Source: Candidatus Aegiribacteria sp. MLS_C (GTDB lineage: Bacteria > Fermentibacterota > Fermentibacteria > Fermentibacterales > JCC-6). Taken from it: a DNA stretch of 64,000 nucleotides. The stretch lies in contig LQBI01000033.1 of NCBI GenBank assembly GCA_002030045.1, positions 56,240-120,239 of the forward strand. The letters are read 5' to 3'. The notes under the pieces are model-generated. The model made no database searches and was not told where the DNA came from. It saw only the letters and a program-made list of their open reading frames with translations. Made by a program: the position numbers and the translations under genes. Shown piece by piece: positions 7,839-16,746 of this stretch (positions are counted from its first letter, which is position 1; the number at the start of each line of letters is the position of its first letter).

Positions 7839-8321
7839 TCAGAAGGTCCTCTCGATGAAGGGCAGCGACCGGAGCTTGTCGTTGGCGTTCCGCAGCCTGA
7901 TGGATATCACCTCGGAGAAGGCCCGGAATACCTTCAAACCTATCCTGGGATTCTCGTTCAGGATAGCCGATACCTCCGAGTGCTGGACCTTGGCCAGCTC
8001 GACCCTGGTGTGAGCGTAGACGGACGCGCTCCTGCTCATCCTGTCGAGAAGCACCATCTCGCCGAAGAAGTCGCCCGCCTCCAGTATTCCCAGTATCTGC
8101 TCTATTCCCTCGAAGGTCTTCTTGGTGACCCTTACCTTCCCCGAGAGGATGAGGAACAGCTGCTCCCCCGGATCATCCTCCCTTATTATGACGCTGTTGG
8201 GGGTCAATTCCGCATACCTGGCCTTATTCGTAAAAAGCTCCAGCTCCCCGGGCTCCAGTTGCTGGAAGAGGTAGGCGTTCCTGAAGACATCCAGGTGCTC
8301 GCTGGTGAATCCATCGCTCAT
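7839..8321 (-). CDS. Cyclic nucleotide-binding domain protein (no output domain)
   Basis: The start at 8321 follows GGAAGG and comes four bases after the rqcH stop. The 160-residue protein is essentially one cNMP-binding beta-roll (about residues 12-130). The phosphate-binding cassette is well preserved: FGEMVLLDRMSRSASV has the Gly-Glu and the Arg that contacts the cyclic phosphate. A C-terminal helical tail follows, but there is no helix-turn-helix, so it is not a CRP/FNR-type transcription factor. It may act as a stand-alone regulatory subunit or scaffold. Its partner is unknown. Confidence 0.85.
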   Translation of the reverse strand: MSDGFTSEHLDVFRNAYLFQQLEPGELELFTNKARYAELTPNSVIIREDDPGEQLFLILSGKVRVTKKTFEGIEQILGILEAGDFFGEMVLLDRMSRSASVYAHTRVELAKVQHSEVSAILNENPRIGLKVFRAFSEVISIRLRNANDKLRSLPFIERTF

Positions 8322-8325
8322 GTCG

Positions 8326-9942
8326 TCATTCCTTCCGCGGGGACCGTGCTCGCCTGCCGGGACCGCCGGCACCCAGGTCGATGAATATGGTCTTCTCCCT
8401 GGAATAGGTTACCTGTCCGGTCCTTCCATTCCTGACCCTGTTAACATACTGAACCCTGGTGTAGTCGACAGGTATGACCCCGGTGGAGACTCCGCTTCCT
8501 GAGGCGGCCAGGGCCGCTGCCTCCCTTATTACGCCGGCGGGCGGGTTTTCTCCTCTCCCATCGAGCTTGAGGACCACGTGTGCACCGGGTATCCCCCTGG
8601 CGTGCAGCCATATGTCGCCTCTCTTCCCGATCCTGAAGGTGACGACCTCGTTCTGCCTCGCGTTACGGCCCACGAAGCACCGCCACCCTTCTGAAAGCTC
8701 CCTCGGCAGCGGCTCGATCCCGTTTTTCCCATTGTTCACGGCGGATCTCCGCTGTCCCTCGAGCTTCAGATCGAGTTCCGCGATCCCCAGGGAGCCCGAT
8801 GACCCGATGGAAGACTCCAGATCATCTATGGCGGCAAGGGTCTCATTCAGCCGGGATTCCAGGCTTTGTCTCTCGAGGGTGCTGTTGGAGGCCTTCCTGA
8901 AGAACCTGGAGGCGTTGGCTTTGAGGGACCTGCAGGGTTTCAGGGGAATGGTGTGCTCCCTCCCTTCCCAGTCGGTCAGTCTTATCTCCTCCAGGCCCTT
9001 CCTGCCGCTGTCCTCCAGGGAGAGCAGCAGACTGCCCCATATTCGGTAGTCTTCCGGTGGGACCAGCCGGTCCAGAGCATTCCGAATGCGGTCTCTCCTG
9101 CTCCTGAGCCGCGAAAGCCTGGTGTTCAGGATTCCGCGCCAGGTTTCCAGTTTCTCCTCCCTGATACCGCGGACCCTTCCCGGCCCCTGATGCGATAGGG
9201 GATCCTCCAGAGGCCCTCCAGGTCCGAGCCTGACCGGCAGCGGGCCCTCCGGTCCCAGCCATGGACTGAACCTCCCTTCCAGGAGGTCCTTTTCGAGGGA
9301 CGCCAGCGCATCGGCCACCGGGACTCCTCTTGACCCTGCTTCCCGCAGGATTGCCCGGGCCGTCACCGGACCAACTCCCTCGAGCCTGCGGCAGAGGAGC
9401 CGGAAGGAAGCTCCGGAAGCCAGATCGGCCGCCAGTTCGGGGCTTGATGCCCAGCTTCCGGGAGGAAGACCCGAAGGGGGAGGAGGCACGTACCTGCTCC
9501 CGGGTACTACGGTCCTGTACCTGCTCATGTCACCGGTCACCCTGCGGGTGCAGGCTATTACGCGGCAGTCGTCCGACCTGACGAGAATGATGTTGGAATT
9601 CCTGCCGGTTGCCTCGAAGATGAGCCTGGTGTCAACGGCACCATAAAGGAGCCGGGTTCCGAACCGGAGTTCCAGGACCCTGTCGAAGCCCTGCTGGACA
9701 ACCTCCTCGACCACAGCCCCCCGGAGGTTGTCAGCCCAGACGTTCCCTAGGGGTTCGGACATTCCGGTCCGTTCTCCCCAGATCAGTCCCGGGCTGTCCG
9801 GACTGGCGCAGAGGGTCAGGGTCCCTCCCCGGAAGACCAGTCCTATCCCGTCCCTGACGGGTCTGTCCACTTCAAGGCAGACCTCGCCGCGGACCAGTCG
9901 GGAGACCAGCGGGACGATACAGCTCAGGTAGACACCCTCCAA
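8326..9942 (-). CDS. rqcH: Rqc2/RqcH-type NFACT protein (ribosome quality control)
   Basis: 538 residues from a TTG start. The layout is NFACT-N (about 1-180, including the Asn/Arg-containing GRNSNIILV), helix-hairpin-helix (LEGVGPVTARAILREAG), a coiled-coil middle (about 250-410) and NFACT-R (about 420-530). NFACT-R carries GRNARQNEVVTFRIGKRGDI, WLHARGIPGAHVVLK and a Y-V-N-R-V-R-N motif followed by TYSREKTIFID. RqcH binds split 50S subunits carrying stalled peptidyl-tRNA and recruits tRNA-Ala to add C-terminal alanine tails that mark the chain for ClpP-type proteases. Gram-positive members were once annotated as fibronectin-binding proteins. It is first in a three-gene operon with the cNMP-binding protein and cdd. 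Confidence 0.92.
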   Translation of the reverse strand: MEGVYLSCIVPLVSRLVRGEVCLEVDRPVRDGIGLVFRGGTLTLCASPDSPGLIWGERTGMSEPLGNVWADNLRGAVVEEVVQQGFDRVLELRFGTRLLYGAVDTRLIFEATGRNSNIILVRSDDCRVIACTRRVTGDMSRYRTVVPGSRYVPPPPSGLPPGSWASSPELAADLASGASFRLLCRRLEGVGPVTARAILREAGSRGVPVADALASLEKDLLEGRFSPWLGPEGPLPVRLGPGGPLEDPLSHQGPGRVRGIREEKLETWRGILNTRLSRLRSRRDRIRNALDRLVPPEDYRIWGSLLLSLEDSGRKGLEEIRLTDWEGREHTIPLKPCRSLKANASRFFRKASNSTLERQSLESRLNETLAAIDDLESSIGSSGSLGIAELDLKLEGQRRSAVNNGKNGIEPLPRELSEGWRCFVGRNARQNEVVTFRIGKRGDIWLHARGIPGAHVVLKLDGRGENPPAGVIREAAALAASGSGVSTGVIPVDYTRVQYVNRVRNGRTGQVTYSREKTIFIDLGAGGPGRRARSPRKE

Positions 9943-9984
9943 TACCCTTTTCTCCCTTCGTTGCCTCTGTTCACGGGACGGCCG

Positions 9985-10012
9985 TGCTGACGATCGATTA
10001 TGTTAATATACT
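9985..10012 (+). promoter_or_regulatory. Weak candidate promoter of the yicC-tolC array
   Basis: A good -10 hexamer TATACT (10007-10012) lies in an AT-rich patch 47 bp before yicC, with only a poor -35 (TGCTGA, 9985-9990) at 16 bp. It is the only AT-rich stretch in the 117-bp gap between the divergent rqcH and yicC genes. Confidence 0.3.
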
Positions 10013-10059
10013 TCGTGACCGGCCCTTTCCATCGGACCATTCACAGCTGAAGGGACCTT

Positions 10060-10941
10060 ATGAGATCCATGACCGGATTCGGCCGAGGTACCGTAACGGG
10101 AGAAGGATATGCCGTGACCGTCGAGATCAAGTCGGTGAACCACAGGAGCCTCAGCCTGTCCGTAGGTTTGCCTGACGAACTCTCTTCCCTTGAACCGAGA
10201 GTGCGGCAGGCCGTTCAGGAGATGTTCTCCAGGGGCAGGATAAGGGTCGATGCAAGTCTCGAGACCTCGGGGATCGGGGGCAGCGGTCTGGTGCTGGATG
10301 TCGACGCCGCATCGGCCTATGTGGCTGCCGCGGAGAAGCTCCGGAGCGAGTACGGTGCTACGGGCGAGATACCCCTGTCCGTGTTCCTGGGACTTCCCGG
10401 TGTAATGAGAAAGGTCGAGGTATCCGATGCAGGTCAGGAAGAGCTGTCATCGGCATTTGAAAGTGCCCTGGAGCAGGCCCTCCTTCAGCTGGACACCACG
10501 CGTACAAGGGAGGGCGGCGACCTGGCAGCGTTCCTGATCGACCGTCTTCTGGCCATCGGTAACAAGGCCCGCCCGGTGACGGCGGCACAGAAGAGGACTG
10601 CGGGGGAACGTTTCGAGAGAATGAGGGAGAGAGTATCGGAACTGGCCTCCGAAGCGGGGATGGACACGGACAGGATGGCCCTGGAACTGGCACTGATGGC
10701 GGACAGAGGAGATGTTACCGAGGAGGTCCAGAGGCTTCTCAGCCATATAGACCACGCTCTGGAGACCATATCCGGAGGGTCCGGCCCGGTGGGCAGGAGG
10801 CTGGAGTTCATCATGCAGGAGATGCACAGGGAACTCAACACCATGGGCGCCAAGGTGGACGATGCCGGACTGGCCTCTGAAGTGGTGGACATGAAAAGCC
10901 TGCTGGCAACACTCAGGGAACAGGCAGCGAATGTGGAATGA
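10060..10941 (+). CDS. yicC: YicC-family endoribonuclease
   Basis: 293 residues, the usual family length. The N-terminus MRSMTGFGRG, the EIKSVNHRSLSLSVGLP segment and the C-terminal block GRRLEFIMQEMHRELNTMG are the YicC hallmarks. E. coli YicC is reported to be a metal-dependent endoribonuclease. Initiation may be at the ATG at 10060 or the in-frame ATG at 10069; GAAGGGA lies just upstream. As in many bacteria it is followed by guanylate kinase, here overlapping by 11 bp. It is the first gene of a co-directional array reaching to 22006. Confidence 0.93.
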   Translation: MRSMTGFGRGTVTGEGYAVTVEIKSVNHRSLSLSVGLPDELSSLEPRVRQAVQEMFSRGRIRVDASLETSGIGGSGLVLDVDAASAYVAAAEKLRSEYGATGEIPLSVFLGLPGVMRKVEVSDAGQEELSSAFESALEQALLQLDTTRTREGGDLAAFLIDRLLAIGNKARPVTAAQKRTAGERFERMRERVSELASEAGMDTDRMALELALMADRGDVTEEVQRLLSHIDHALETISGGSGPVGRRLEFIMQEMHRELNTMGAKVDDAGLASEVVDMKSLLATLREQAANVE

Positions 10942-12256
10942 GGGTCTGACCGTTCGTCCCGGACACGGCCGAATCCGTTTCGAATGCGGCGGGCTTTTCG
11001 TCCTTGCAGGTCCTTCCGGGGCGGGAAAGACCACTCTTGCCCACCACCTGGTGGACACGTTCGAGGGGACCGTTTTCTCGGTCTCGGCCACCACCAGGCC
11101 TCGAAGGGGAAGCGAGAGGGACGGTGTCGACTACTTCTTCGTCACCAGGGAGGATTTCCTGAATAGGATCCGTGAGGGGTATTTCCTGGAGCATGCGGAG
11201 GTGCACGGACACCTCTACGGCACGTGCGGCGACTGGGTCCGGCGGCAGCTGGCCTCGGGGCGCAGCGTGGTGCTGGACATAGACGTTCAGGGAGCGCTTC
11301 AGGTGAAGGCGGCTTTCCCGGCCTCCGTACTGGTGTTCATACTTCCTCCCGACCCCGAGACCCTTCGAGGCAGGCTGGAGAAGAGGGATACCGACGATCC
11401 GTCGGTGGTCGACCGCAGGATGGATGCGGCGGTCCGGGAAACCGGATGGATCGGGTCCTTCGATTACTTCGTAAGGAACGACGACCTGGACTCCGCCGGG
11501 CTCCAGGTTGAATCCATCTTCCGCGCCCGGTGTCTCGGGCTGGACGACATGGCCTTTCCGGCCGAGGCCCTTGCCCTCTGCCCCGATATTTTCAGCGGAA
11601 TCGAATACTGGGAAGGCAGGAGGGTCATAGTAACCTCGGGACCCACCAGGGAGCCCGTGGACGACGTGAGGTTCGTCTCCAACAGGTCCAGCGGCCTGAT
11701 GGGACGCTGCCTTGCCCAGGCCTTCAGGGATGCAGGCGCGGAGGTCCTCTTCGTCACCGGCCCCTCCTGCCACACCCCTCTCTGCGGCGTGGAGACCATC
11801 GGGATTGAGACCGCGGAAGACCTCATGGAGGTCCTTCTTCGTGAAACCGGAGGAGCGGACCTGCTGGCCATGGCCGCCGCCGTATCAGATTTCAGGCCCT
11901 CGTCAAGGGCCGAAGGCAAGCTGGAACGCTCGGAAGGCATGACACTTGAACTGGAGCCTACTCCCGACATACTTGAAACCCTCGGGGACAGGATACCGGA
12001 CATGTGCCCGGTGCTGGCCTTCGCACTGGAGTTCGGCCCGGACGGGCGCACACGGGCCGCGGAGAAGATGGTCAGGAAGGGGGCGGAAGCGGTATTCCAC
12101 AATCCGGGGGACGTTGAAGGCTCCGGTATGGAGAGCGGGGCGAACCAGGGTGAGCTGATGTTCCGCGACGGTTCGTCCCTGGAGGTGCCCAGGGCTTCCA
12201 AGAGGTACATCGCCCAGATACTGGCCGCCGCCATGGGACGCCGGCTGAGGACCTGA
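10931..12256 (+). CDS. gmk-coaB: Guanylate kinase fused to phosphopantothenate-cysteine ligase (CoaB) domain
   Basis: One 441-codon frame joins two enzymes. Residues about 20-200 are guanylate kinase: P-loop GPSGAGKTT (27-35), the GMP-binding SVSATTRPRRGSERDGVDY, and the EHAEVHGHLYGT lid. Residues about 230-441 are the CoaB half of CoaBC: VTSGPTREPVDDVRFVSNRS (from 234), AAAVSDFRPSS, a Lys, then LEPTPDIL and LAFALEF. CoaB joins cysteine to 4'-phosphopantothenate; guanylate kinase makes GDP. The flavin-dependent CoaC decarboxylase domain that normally precedes CoaB is missing, so another locus must supply it. In many genomes the order is yicC-gmk-rpoZ-coaBC; the fusion looks like collapse of that cluster with loss of rpoZ and coaC. 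The roughly 35-residue linker resembles neither missing protein. Confidence 0.9.
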   Translation: MWNEGLTVRPGHGRIRFECGGLFVLAGPSGAGKTTLAHHLVDTFEGTVFSVSATTRPRRGSERDGVDYFFVTREDFLNRIREGYFLEHAEVHGHLYGTCGDWVRRQLASGRSVVLDIDVQGALQVKAAFPASVLVFILPPDPETLRGRLEKRDTDDPSVVDRRMDAAVRETGWIGSFDYFVRNDDLDSAGLQVESIFRARCLGLDDMAFPAEALALCPDIFSGIEYWEGRRVIVTSGPTREPVDDVRFVSNRSSGLMGRCLAQAFRDAGAEVLFVTGPSCHTPLCGVETIGIETAEDLMEVLLRETGGADLLAMAAAVSDFRPSSRAEGKLERSEGMTLELEPTPDILETLGDRIPDMCPVLAFALEFGPDGRTRAAEKMVRKGAEAVFHNPGDVEGSGMESGANQGELMFRDGSSLEVPRASKRYIAQILAAAMGRRLRT

Positions 12257-12266
12257 GGAGGAGACC

Positions 12267-13001
12267 ATGGAAGGGGATAGGCGAAGGCCGGAAGGCAGGT
12301 CCGACCCGTTCTGGAACTCCGTGGCAAGCTTCGGCATCGAGGAGATCTTCGCTCTGCCGGATTGGATAGGCGAAGGGAAGACCGCTACTGCCCCGGTGGG
12401 AAGGGTCCCTTCCTCGATGGATGTCCAGACGGAACTGGCCGCCCTGGCGGAGAGGGTGGGTGACTGCCGTGGATGCAGGCTTTGCGAGGCCCGGAACTCC
12501 ATAGTCTTCGGAGGCGGCAATCCCTCGGCCGGCATACTGCTGATAGGCGAGGGTCCGGGTGCCAGCGAGGACGAGCGAGGAATACCCTTCGTGGGGAAGG
12601 CCGGTCAGCTGCTGGACAGGATACTGGAGTCCATCGGGCTGGACAGGGAGAGCGTCTACATAACGAACATCGTGAAATGCCGTCCGCCGAACAACAGGAC
12701 CCCATCCAGCGACGAGGTCGCCGCCTGCTGGTGGATACTCGAGGAGCAGATACGAATAATGGAACCGGGTGTGATAGTCACCCTGGGCGCACCGGCCAGC
12801 AGGACTATCATCGGGACCTCCGACGGCATCGGTCGGCTGAGGGGATCGGTGCACAGGTTCGGTGACATTCCCGTACTGCCCACCTACCACCCCGCCGCCC
12901 TGCTGCGAACGCAGGCCCTCAAACGTCCGGTATGGGAGGACATGAAGCTTCTCAGGACGCTTCTGAAGAAGCTGGGACTTCCCGGGAAGGGAGAGCCGTG
13001 A
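12267..13001 (+). CDS. Uracil-DNA glycosylase, family 4 (Fe-S) type
   Basis: 244 residues after GGAGGAGACC. Motif A GEGPGASEDERGIPFVGKAG, the KCRPPNNRTPSSDE loop and the LPTYHPAALLR motif match family 4 UDGs, which remove uracil from DNA during base-excision repair. Cys residues in CRGCRLCEARN plus the later KCRPP and ACWW positions fit the four ligands of the family's [4Fe-4S] cluster. The first 55 residues, including an acidic low-complexity start, are an extension of unknown role. The stop overlaps the dnaB start by one base. Confidence 0.92.
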   Translation: MEGDRRRPEGRSDPFWNSVASFGIEEIFALPDWIGEGKTATAPVGRVPSSMDVQTELAALAERVGDCRGCRLCEARNSIVFGGGNPSAGILLIGEGPGASEDERGIPFVGKAGQLLDRILESIGLDRESVYITNIVKCRPPNNRTPSSDEVAACWWILEEQIRIMEPGVIVTLGAPASRTIIGTSDGIGRLRGSVHRFGDIPVLPTYHPAALLRTQALKRPVWEDMKLLRTLLKKLGLPGKGEP

Positions 13002-14362
13002 TGGCCGAGGAAGCCGGACACAGGCCCCCTCAAAGCCTGGATGCGGAGAGGAGCGTCCTGGGAGCGATGCTCCTGGACCAGGAGCTGGCGGTGGAATCCC
13101 TCGATTCCCTCAACACTGAGGACTTCTTCGACCGCAAGCACAGGATGATATTCCAGGCCTGTCGGGAACTGGATTCAAGGAACAGCGTGATCGACATGGT
13201 CACGGTATCCGAGGAACTCTCAAGGCGGAAACACCTCGAGGAGGCGGGAGGTGTTGACTACCTCGCGTCCCTCACCGACGAGATCCCGCTCCTGTCCAAC
13301 GTGATGGAGTACATCAGGATAATCAGGGACAAGTCCATGCTGAGGCAGCTGCTGACCGTCAGCCGGGAGAGCATAAACGAGGTCCTCGAGAGCGGGGAGG
13401 ACGTCCAGGTCATCCTGGACAACGCCGCAAGCAAGGTAATGGCCATAACCGAGTCCAGGTCCTCCGGGGAGTTCCGGCCCATCTCACAGCTTGTCTCCAG
13501 GGCCATCGAGGAGCTGGAGAACCTCCGGAACACCAAGGAATACGTCACCGGTCTTCCCACCGGGTTCAAAGCCCTGGACAGAATGACCACCGGGTTCCAT
13601 ACGGGAGAGCTGATCATACTTGCCGCACGACCGGGAGTGGGCAAGACCAGCATGGCCCTTAACATGGCCGCCCACATAGCCAGGGAGACCGAGAGGGCCG
13701 TTGCGATATTCAGCCTGGAGATGTCCGACGAGAAGCTTACCACGAGGATGCTATGCGCCGACGCACACATCGGGACGAAGCCCATCATAGAGGGCACTCT
13801 GGCGCAGAAGTACATGTACGACCTGCAGGAAGCCGCCGACAGGCTTCAGAGGATGAACATCTTCATAGACGACAAGGCCGGTATCGGTTCCATGGAGGTG
13901 AGGGCAAAGGTCAGGAGCCTGAAACGCAGGGAGGACCTCTGCATGGTCTTCATCGACTACCTTCAGCTCATGAGGGGGGACGGGAAGGCCGAGAACAGGC
14001 AGCAGGAGATCGCACGCATATCCGGTGACCTGAAGGCCCTGGCCAAGGAGATGGAGATACCCGTCATGGCACTGTCCCAGCTCAGCAGGATGGCCACCAG
14101 GCGCAGCGGACCGCCGCAGCTCAGCGACCTTAGGGAGAGCGGGGCCATAGAGCAGGACGCCGATCTGGTCATGTTCCTTCACCAGCCCGCCTTCAGCGAG
14201 GAGGCGGAGGACGAGATGGGGGACGGCGTCGACTACTGGAACAGGGAGACCATACTGAAGATAGGGAAGCAGAGGAACGGTCCTCTCGGAAACATCCGGC
14301 TCAAGTTCAGGGCCGACATAACGAAGTTCTTCCCCGACGAGTCCGAAGAGGGCGAACTGTAG
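13001..14362 (+). CDS. dnaB: Replicative DNA helicase DnaB
   Basis: The ATG at 13001 shares its first base with the UDG stop (TGATG). 453 residues: an N-terminal DnaG-interacting domain (PPQSLDAERSVLGAMLLD), a linker helix, and a RecA-like C-terminal motor with Walker A ARPGVGKTSMALNMA, IFSLEMSDEKL, Walker B VFIDYLQLM and the sensor ALSQLSR. It unwinds DNA 5'-3' at the replication fork as a hexamer. There is no intein. Location directly before radA, eight bases apart, places two hexameric DNA motors in one transcript. Confidence 0.97.
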   Translation: MAEEAGHRPPQSLDAERSVLGAMLLDQELAVESLDSLNTEDFFDRKHRMIFQACRELDSRNSVIDMVTVSEELSRRKHLEEAGGVDYLASLTDEIPLLSNVMEYIRIIRDKSMLRQLLTVSRESINEVLESGEDVQVILDNAASKVMAITESRSSGEFRPISQLVSRAIEELENLRNTKEYVTGLPTGFKALDRMTTGFHTGELIILAARPGVGKTSMALNMAAHIARETERAVAIFSLEMSDEKLTTRMLCADAHIGTKPIIEGTLAQKYMYDLQEAADRLQRMNIFIDDKAGIGSMEVRAKVRSLKRREDLCMVFIDYLQLMRGDGKAENRQQEIARISGDLKALAKEMEIPVMALSQLSRMATRRSGPPQLSDLRESGAIEQDADLVMFLHQPAFSEEAEDEMGDGVDYWNRETILKIGKQRNGPLGNIRLKFRADITKFFPDESEEGEL

Positions 14363-14370
14363 GGAGTAGT

Positions 14371-15750
14371 TTGGCGAGGAAGAGGACGGTATTCTTCTGC
14401 AGCGAGTGCGGGGGGGAGTCATCAGGGTGGTCCGGGAAGTGCCCGCACTGCGGCGCCTGGAACACCATGGTGGAGGAAACTGTGACCGGCGGTCCCTCCA
14501 GGACCGGCATCCCCCCGGGAGAGGTCCCATCGCCCGTTCCGCTCGGCAGCATATCCCTCCAGGAGGGCGAGAGGCTGGTCTCGGGCCTGGAGGAGCTGGA
14601 CAGGGTGATGGGAGGCGGTGTCCTCAGGGGTTCGGTGAACCTGATAGGCGGGGAGCCCGGCATAGGGAAGAGCACGCTGATGCTCCAGGTGTCCGCGCTG
14701 ATGGCGGACCGGGGAGAGACGGTCCTGTACGCCACCGGAGAGGAATCTCCCGAGCAGGTGGCGGGAAGGGCCGGCAGGACCTCCTCCATGAGGGAAGGGG
14801 TAAGCGTGCTGGCGGCAACGGACCTGGACACGGTCCTGTCATGCCTTTCCAGGAACGGGTATACCATGCTGGTGGTCGACTCCATACAGACACTCTACTC
14901 CACGGACCTCTCGTCCGCTCCCGGTTCGGTCTCCCAGGTGAGGCACTGCACGTCGGAACTCATAAGGAACTGCAAGACGAGGGGCATGACCGCCTTCATC
15001 GTAGGTCACGTGAACAAGACCGGTTCCCTGGCCGGTCCCAAGGTCCTTGAACACCTGGTTGATTCCGTGGTATACTTCGAGGGCGAGGGGGACCGTGTCT
15101 ACAGGCTGCTGCGGGCCGCGAAGAACCGGTTCGGTTCCACCAACGAGCTGGGAGTCTTCGAGATGACCTCCGAAGGTCTCAGGAGCGTGAGCGAGGTGTC
15201 GGCCTACTTCCTGAGGAGGGATGACGCTCAGCGGAGCGGTACGGTGATAACCGCGGTGATGGAAGGTACCAGGCCTTTCCTGGTGGAGGTACAGGCCCTT
15301 ACCAGCACCACCAGGTACGGTTATCCCCAGAGGAGCGTGAACGGCATGGATTCCCGCCGGCTTCCGATGCTCCTCGCGGTTCTGGAGAAGCGGTGCGGAA
15401 TGGACCTGGGCAACCAGGACGTGTATGTCAACGTTGCCGGCGGGGCGAGCCTCGCGGACCCCGGGGCCGACCTGGGCGTATGTCTTGCGGTTGCGTCCAG
15501 CAGACTGGAGAAACCTGTCAGGAAAGGTGTTGTAGTAAGCAGCGAGATAGGTCTCGGCGGAGAGCTGAGACCGGTCACTCATTTCGACCTGAGGCTGAGG
15601 GAGTCCCTCAGTCTTGGATTCTCAATTCTCGCGGGGGCCTCCGCGGATGCGGACAGGTCCGGCGACGGGGCGGAGGGCTACGGTAATTTGTTCGATTCTA
15701 TCGAAGGCCTTCTCTCCGATATCAGAGAAAAAGGAGGAGACTGGTTATGA
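14371..15750 (+). CDS. radA: DNA repair protein RadA/Sms
   Basis: 459 residues from a TTG start. A C-x2-C-x10-C-x2-C zinc finger opens the protein (CSECGG ... CPHCGAW), followed by a RecA-like ATPase with Walker A GEPGIGKSTL, the RadA-specific KNRFGS motif and a C-terminal Lon-protease-like domain without protease activity. RadA promotes branch migration in recombination and DNA repair and is related in mechanism to DnaB helicases, its operon neighbour. Its last codons overlap the next gene by 4 bp. Confidence 0.96.
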   Translation: MARKRTVFFCSECGGESSGWSGKCPHCGAWNTMVEETVTGGPSRTGIPPGEVPSPVPLGSISLQEGERLVSGLEELDRVMGGGVLRGSVNLIGGEPGIGKSTLMLQVSALMADRGETVLYATGEESPEQVAGRAGRTSSMREGVSVLAATDLDTVLSCLSRNGYTMLVVDSIQTLYSTDLSSAPGSVSQVRHCTSELIRNCKTRGMTAFIVGHVNKTGSLAGPKVLEHLVDSVVYFEGEGDRVYRLLRAAKNRFGSTNELGVFEMTSEGLRSVSEVSAYFLRRDDAQRSGTVITAVMEGTRPFLVEVQALTSTTRYGYPQRSVNGMDSRRLPMLLAVLEKRCGMDLGNQDVYVNVAGGASLADPGADLGVCLAVASSRLEKPVRKGVVVSSEIGLGGELRPVTHFDLRLRESLSLGFSILAGASADADRSGDGAEGYGNLFDSIEGLLSDIREKGGDWL

Positions 15751-16742
15751 AGTTATCGGGCTGGGAAGTACGCGTACTTTTCATTCTCGTTCTCGGCCTG
15801 CTGGGGACATTCGCATTCGACGGCTTTTCCGTATCCCCCTGGTACGGGCTCACGGGCCTCGGCATAGGCATCGCAGCGGTTGCGCTGCAGGTGTCCTTCG
15901 TGAAGATACCGGCCGATGAGCTCATATACACCACCGTTGGCGCCATCATCGGCCTCGTTGCAGGGATACTCGTCCTTCTGGCCCTGAAGCTGGCCGACTT
16001 CCCCGAACCTGCCGACGGCGTGACCCCCCTGGTCATGATACCCTTCGCGTTCTCCTACGTCTTCGCCCACGTGGCGTTCACCAAGGGGAAGAAACTGGGT
16101 CTCATGGAGCGGGCTACCGAGGTGGAGACCCCTTCCGCCGCTCCCATTCTAGTAGATCTGACGGGCATGGTCGACGGCAGGGTGGCCGACATGGTGATAG
16201 CCGGGCTGATAAGGGGTCCCTTCATCCTGTCATCCACCCTGAAGTCCCGTCTGGAGGAGATGATAGAATCCGGAGACATAATAGAGAGGGGAAGGGGCAG
16301 AAGAGGGATGGAGACCCTGGAGAGACTTGAGGAGGCTGCGGGGAATTCCGGCGGTATCCAGCTCAGGGACTTCGGAAAACCCGACCGCGAGAAGTTCAGG
16401 ATGCTGGAGTTCATGCGGAAGGAGAGGTGCTCCCTCCTCAGCAGCGACAGCGAGCTGCTGGACATCGCGGCCAAGGAGGGCAACCACGTCATCAACCTGG
16501 AGGAGGTCGGCCCCGCTGCCAGACCCGTCGTCCTGCCCGGGGAGTTCCTCTCGCTCAAGCTGATAAGAAAGGGAAGGAACCCGAAGCAGGCGGTGGGATT
16601 CACGGAGGACGGCACGATGGTGGTGGTGGAGGATGCCGAGGAGCTGATCGGGAGCACCGTGGACGTGGAAGCTCACACGACCTTCAGGTCCACGGGCGGA
16701 ACGATGGTTTTCGCCAGGCTGAAGGAGCAGAACGGTAGCTGA
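15747..16742 (+). CDS. Membrane-anchored PIN-TRAM domain protein (YacL-like)
   Basis: 331 residues. Three or four N-terminal membrane segments (about residues 8-115) precede a PIN-like nuclease domain (about 130-255) and a TRAM-like beta domain (about 265-328). The family consensus DTSVIIDGRI appears as VDLTGMVDGRVADM, keeping the Asp residues; CSLLSSDSELLDIAAKEG supplies the later acidic position. Homologues such as B. subtilis YacL lie beside radA and ispD, as here. The domains suggest a membrane-bound RNase, but the biochemical role is not established. It overlaps radA by 4 bp and ispDF follows after 4 bp. Confidence 0.88.
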   Translation: MKLSGWEVRVLFILVLGLLGTFAFDGFSVSPWYGLTGLGIGIAAVALQVSFVKIPADELIYTTVGAIIGLVAGILVLLALKLADFPEPADGVTPLVMIPFAFSYVFAHVAFTKGKKLGLMERATEVETPSAAPILVDLTGMVDGRVADMVIAGLIRGPFILSSTLKSRLEEMIESGDIIERGRGRRGMETLERLEEAAGNSGGIQLRDFGKPDREKFRMLEFMRKERCSLLSSDSELLDIAAKEGNHVINLEEVGPAARPVVLPGEFLSLKLIRKGRNPKQAVGFTEDGTMVVVEDAEELIGSTVDVEAHTTFRSTGGTMVFARLKEQNGS

Positions 16743-16746
16743 TCCT

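Noticed and set aside
11530..11640. Remnant of rpoZ (omega subunit) in the linker of the gmk-coaB fusion
   Set aside because: The linker has no VxVAAKRA-like omega motif; only gene-order expectation suggested it.
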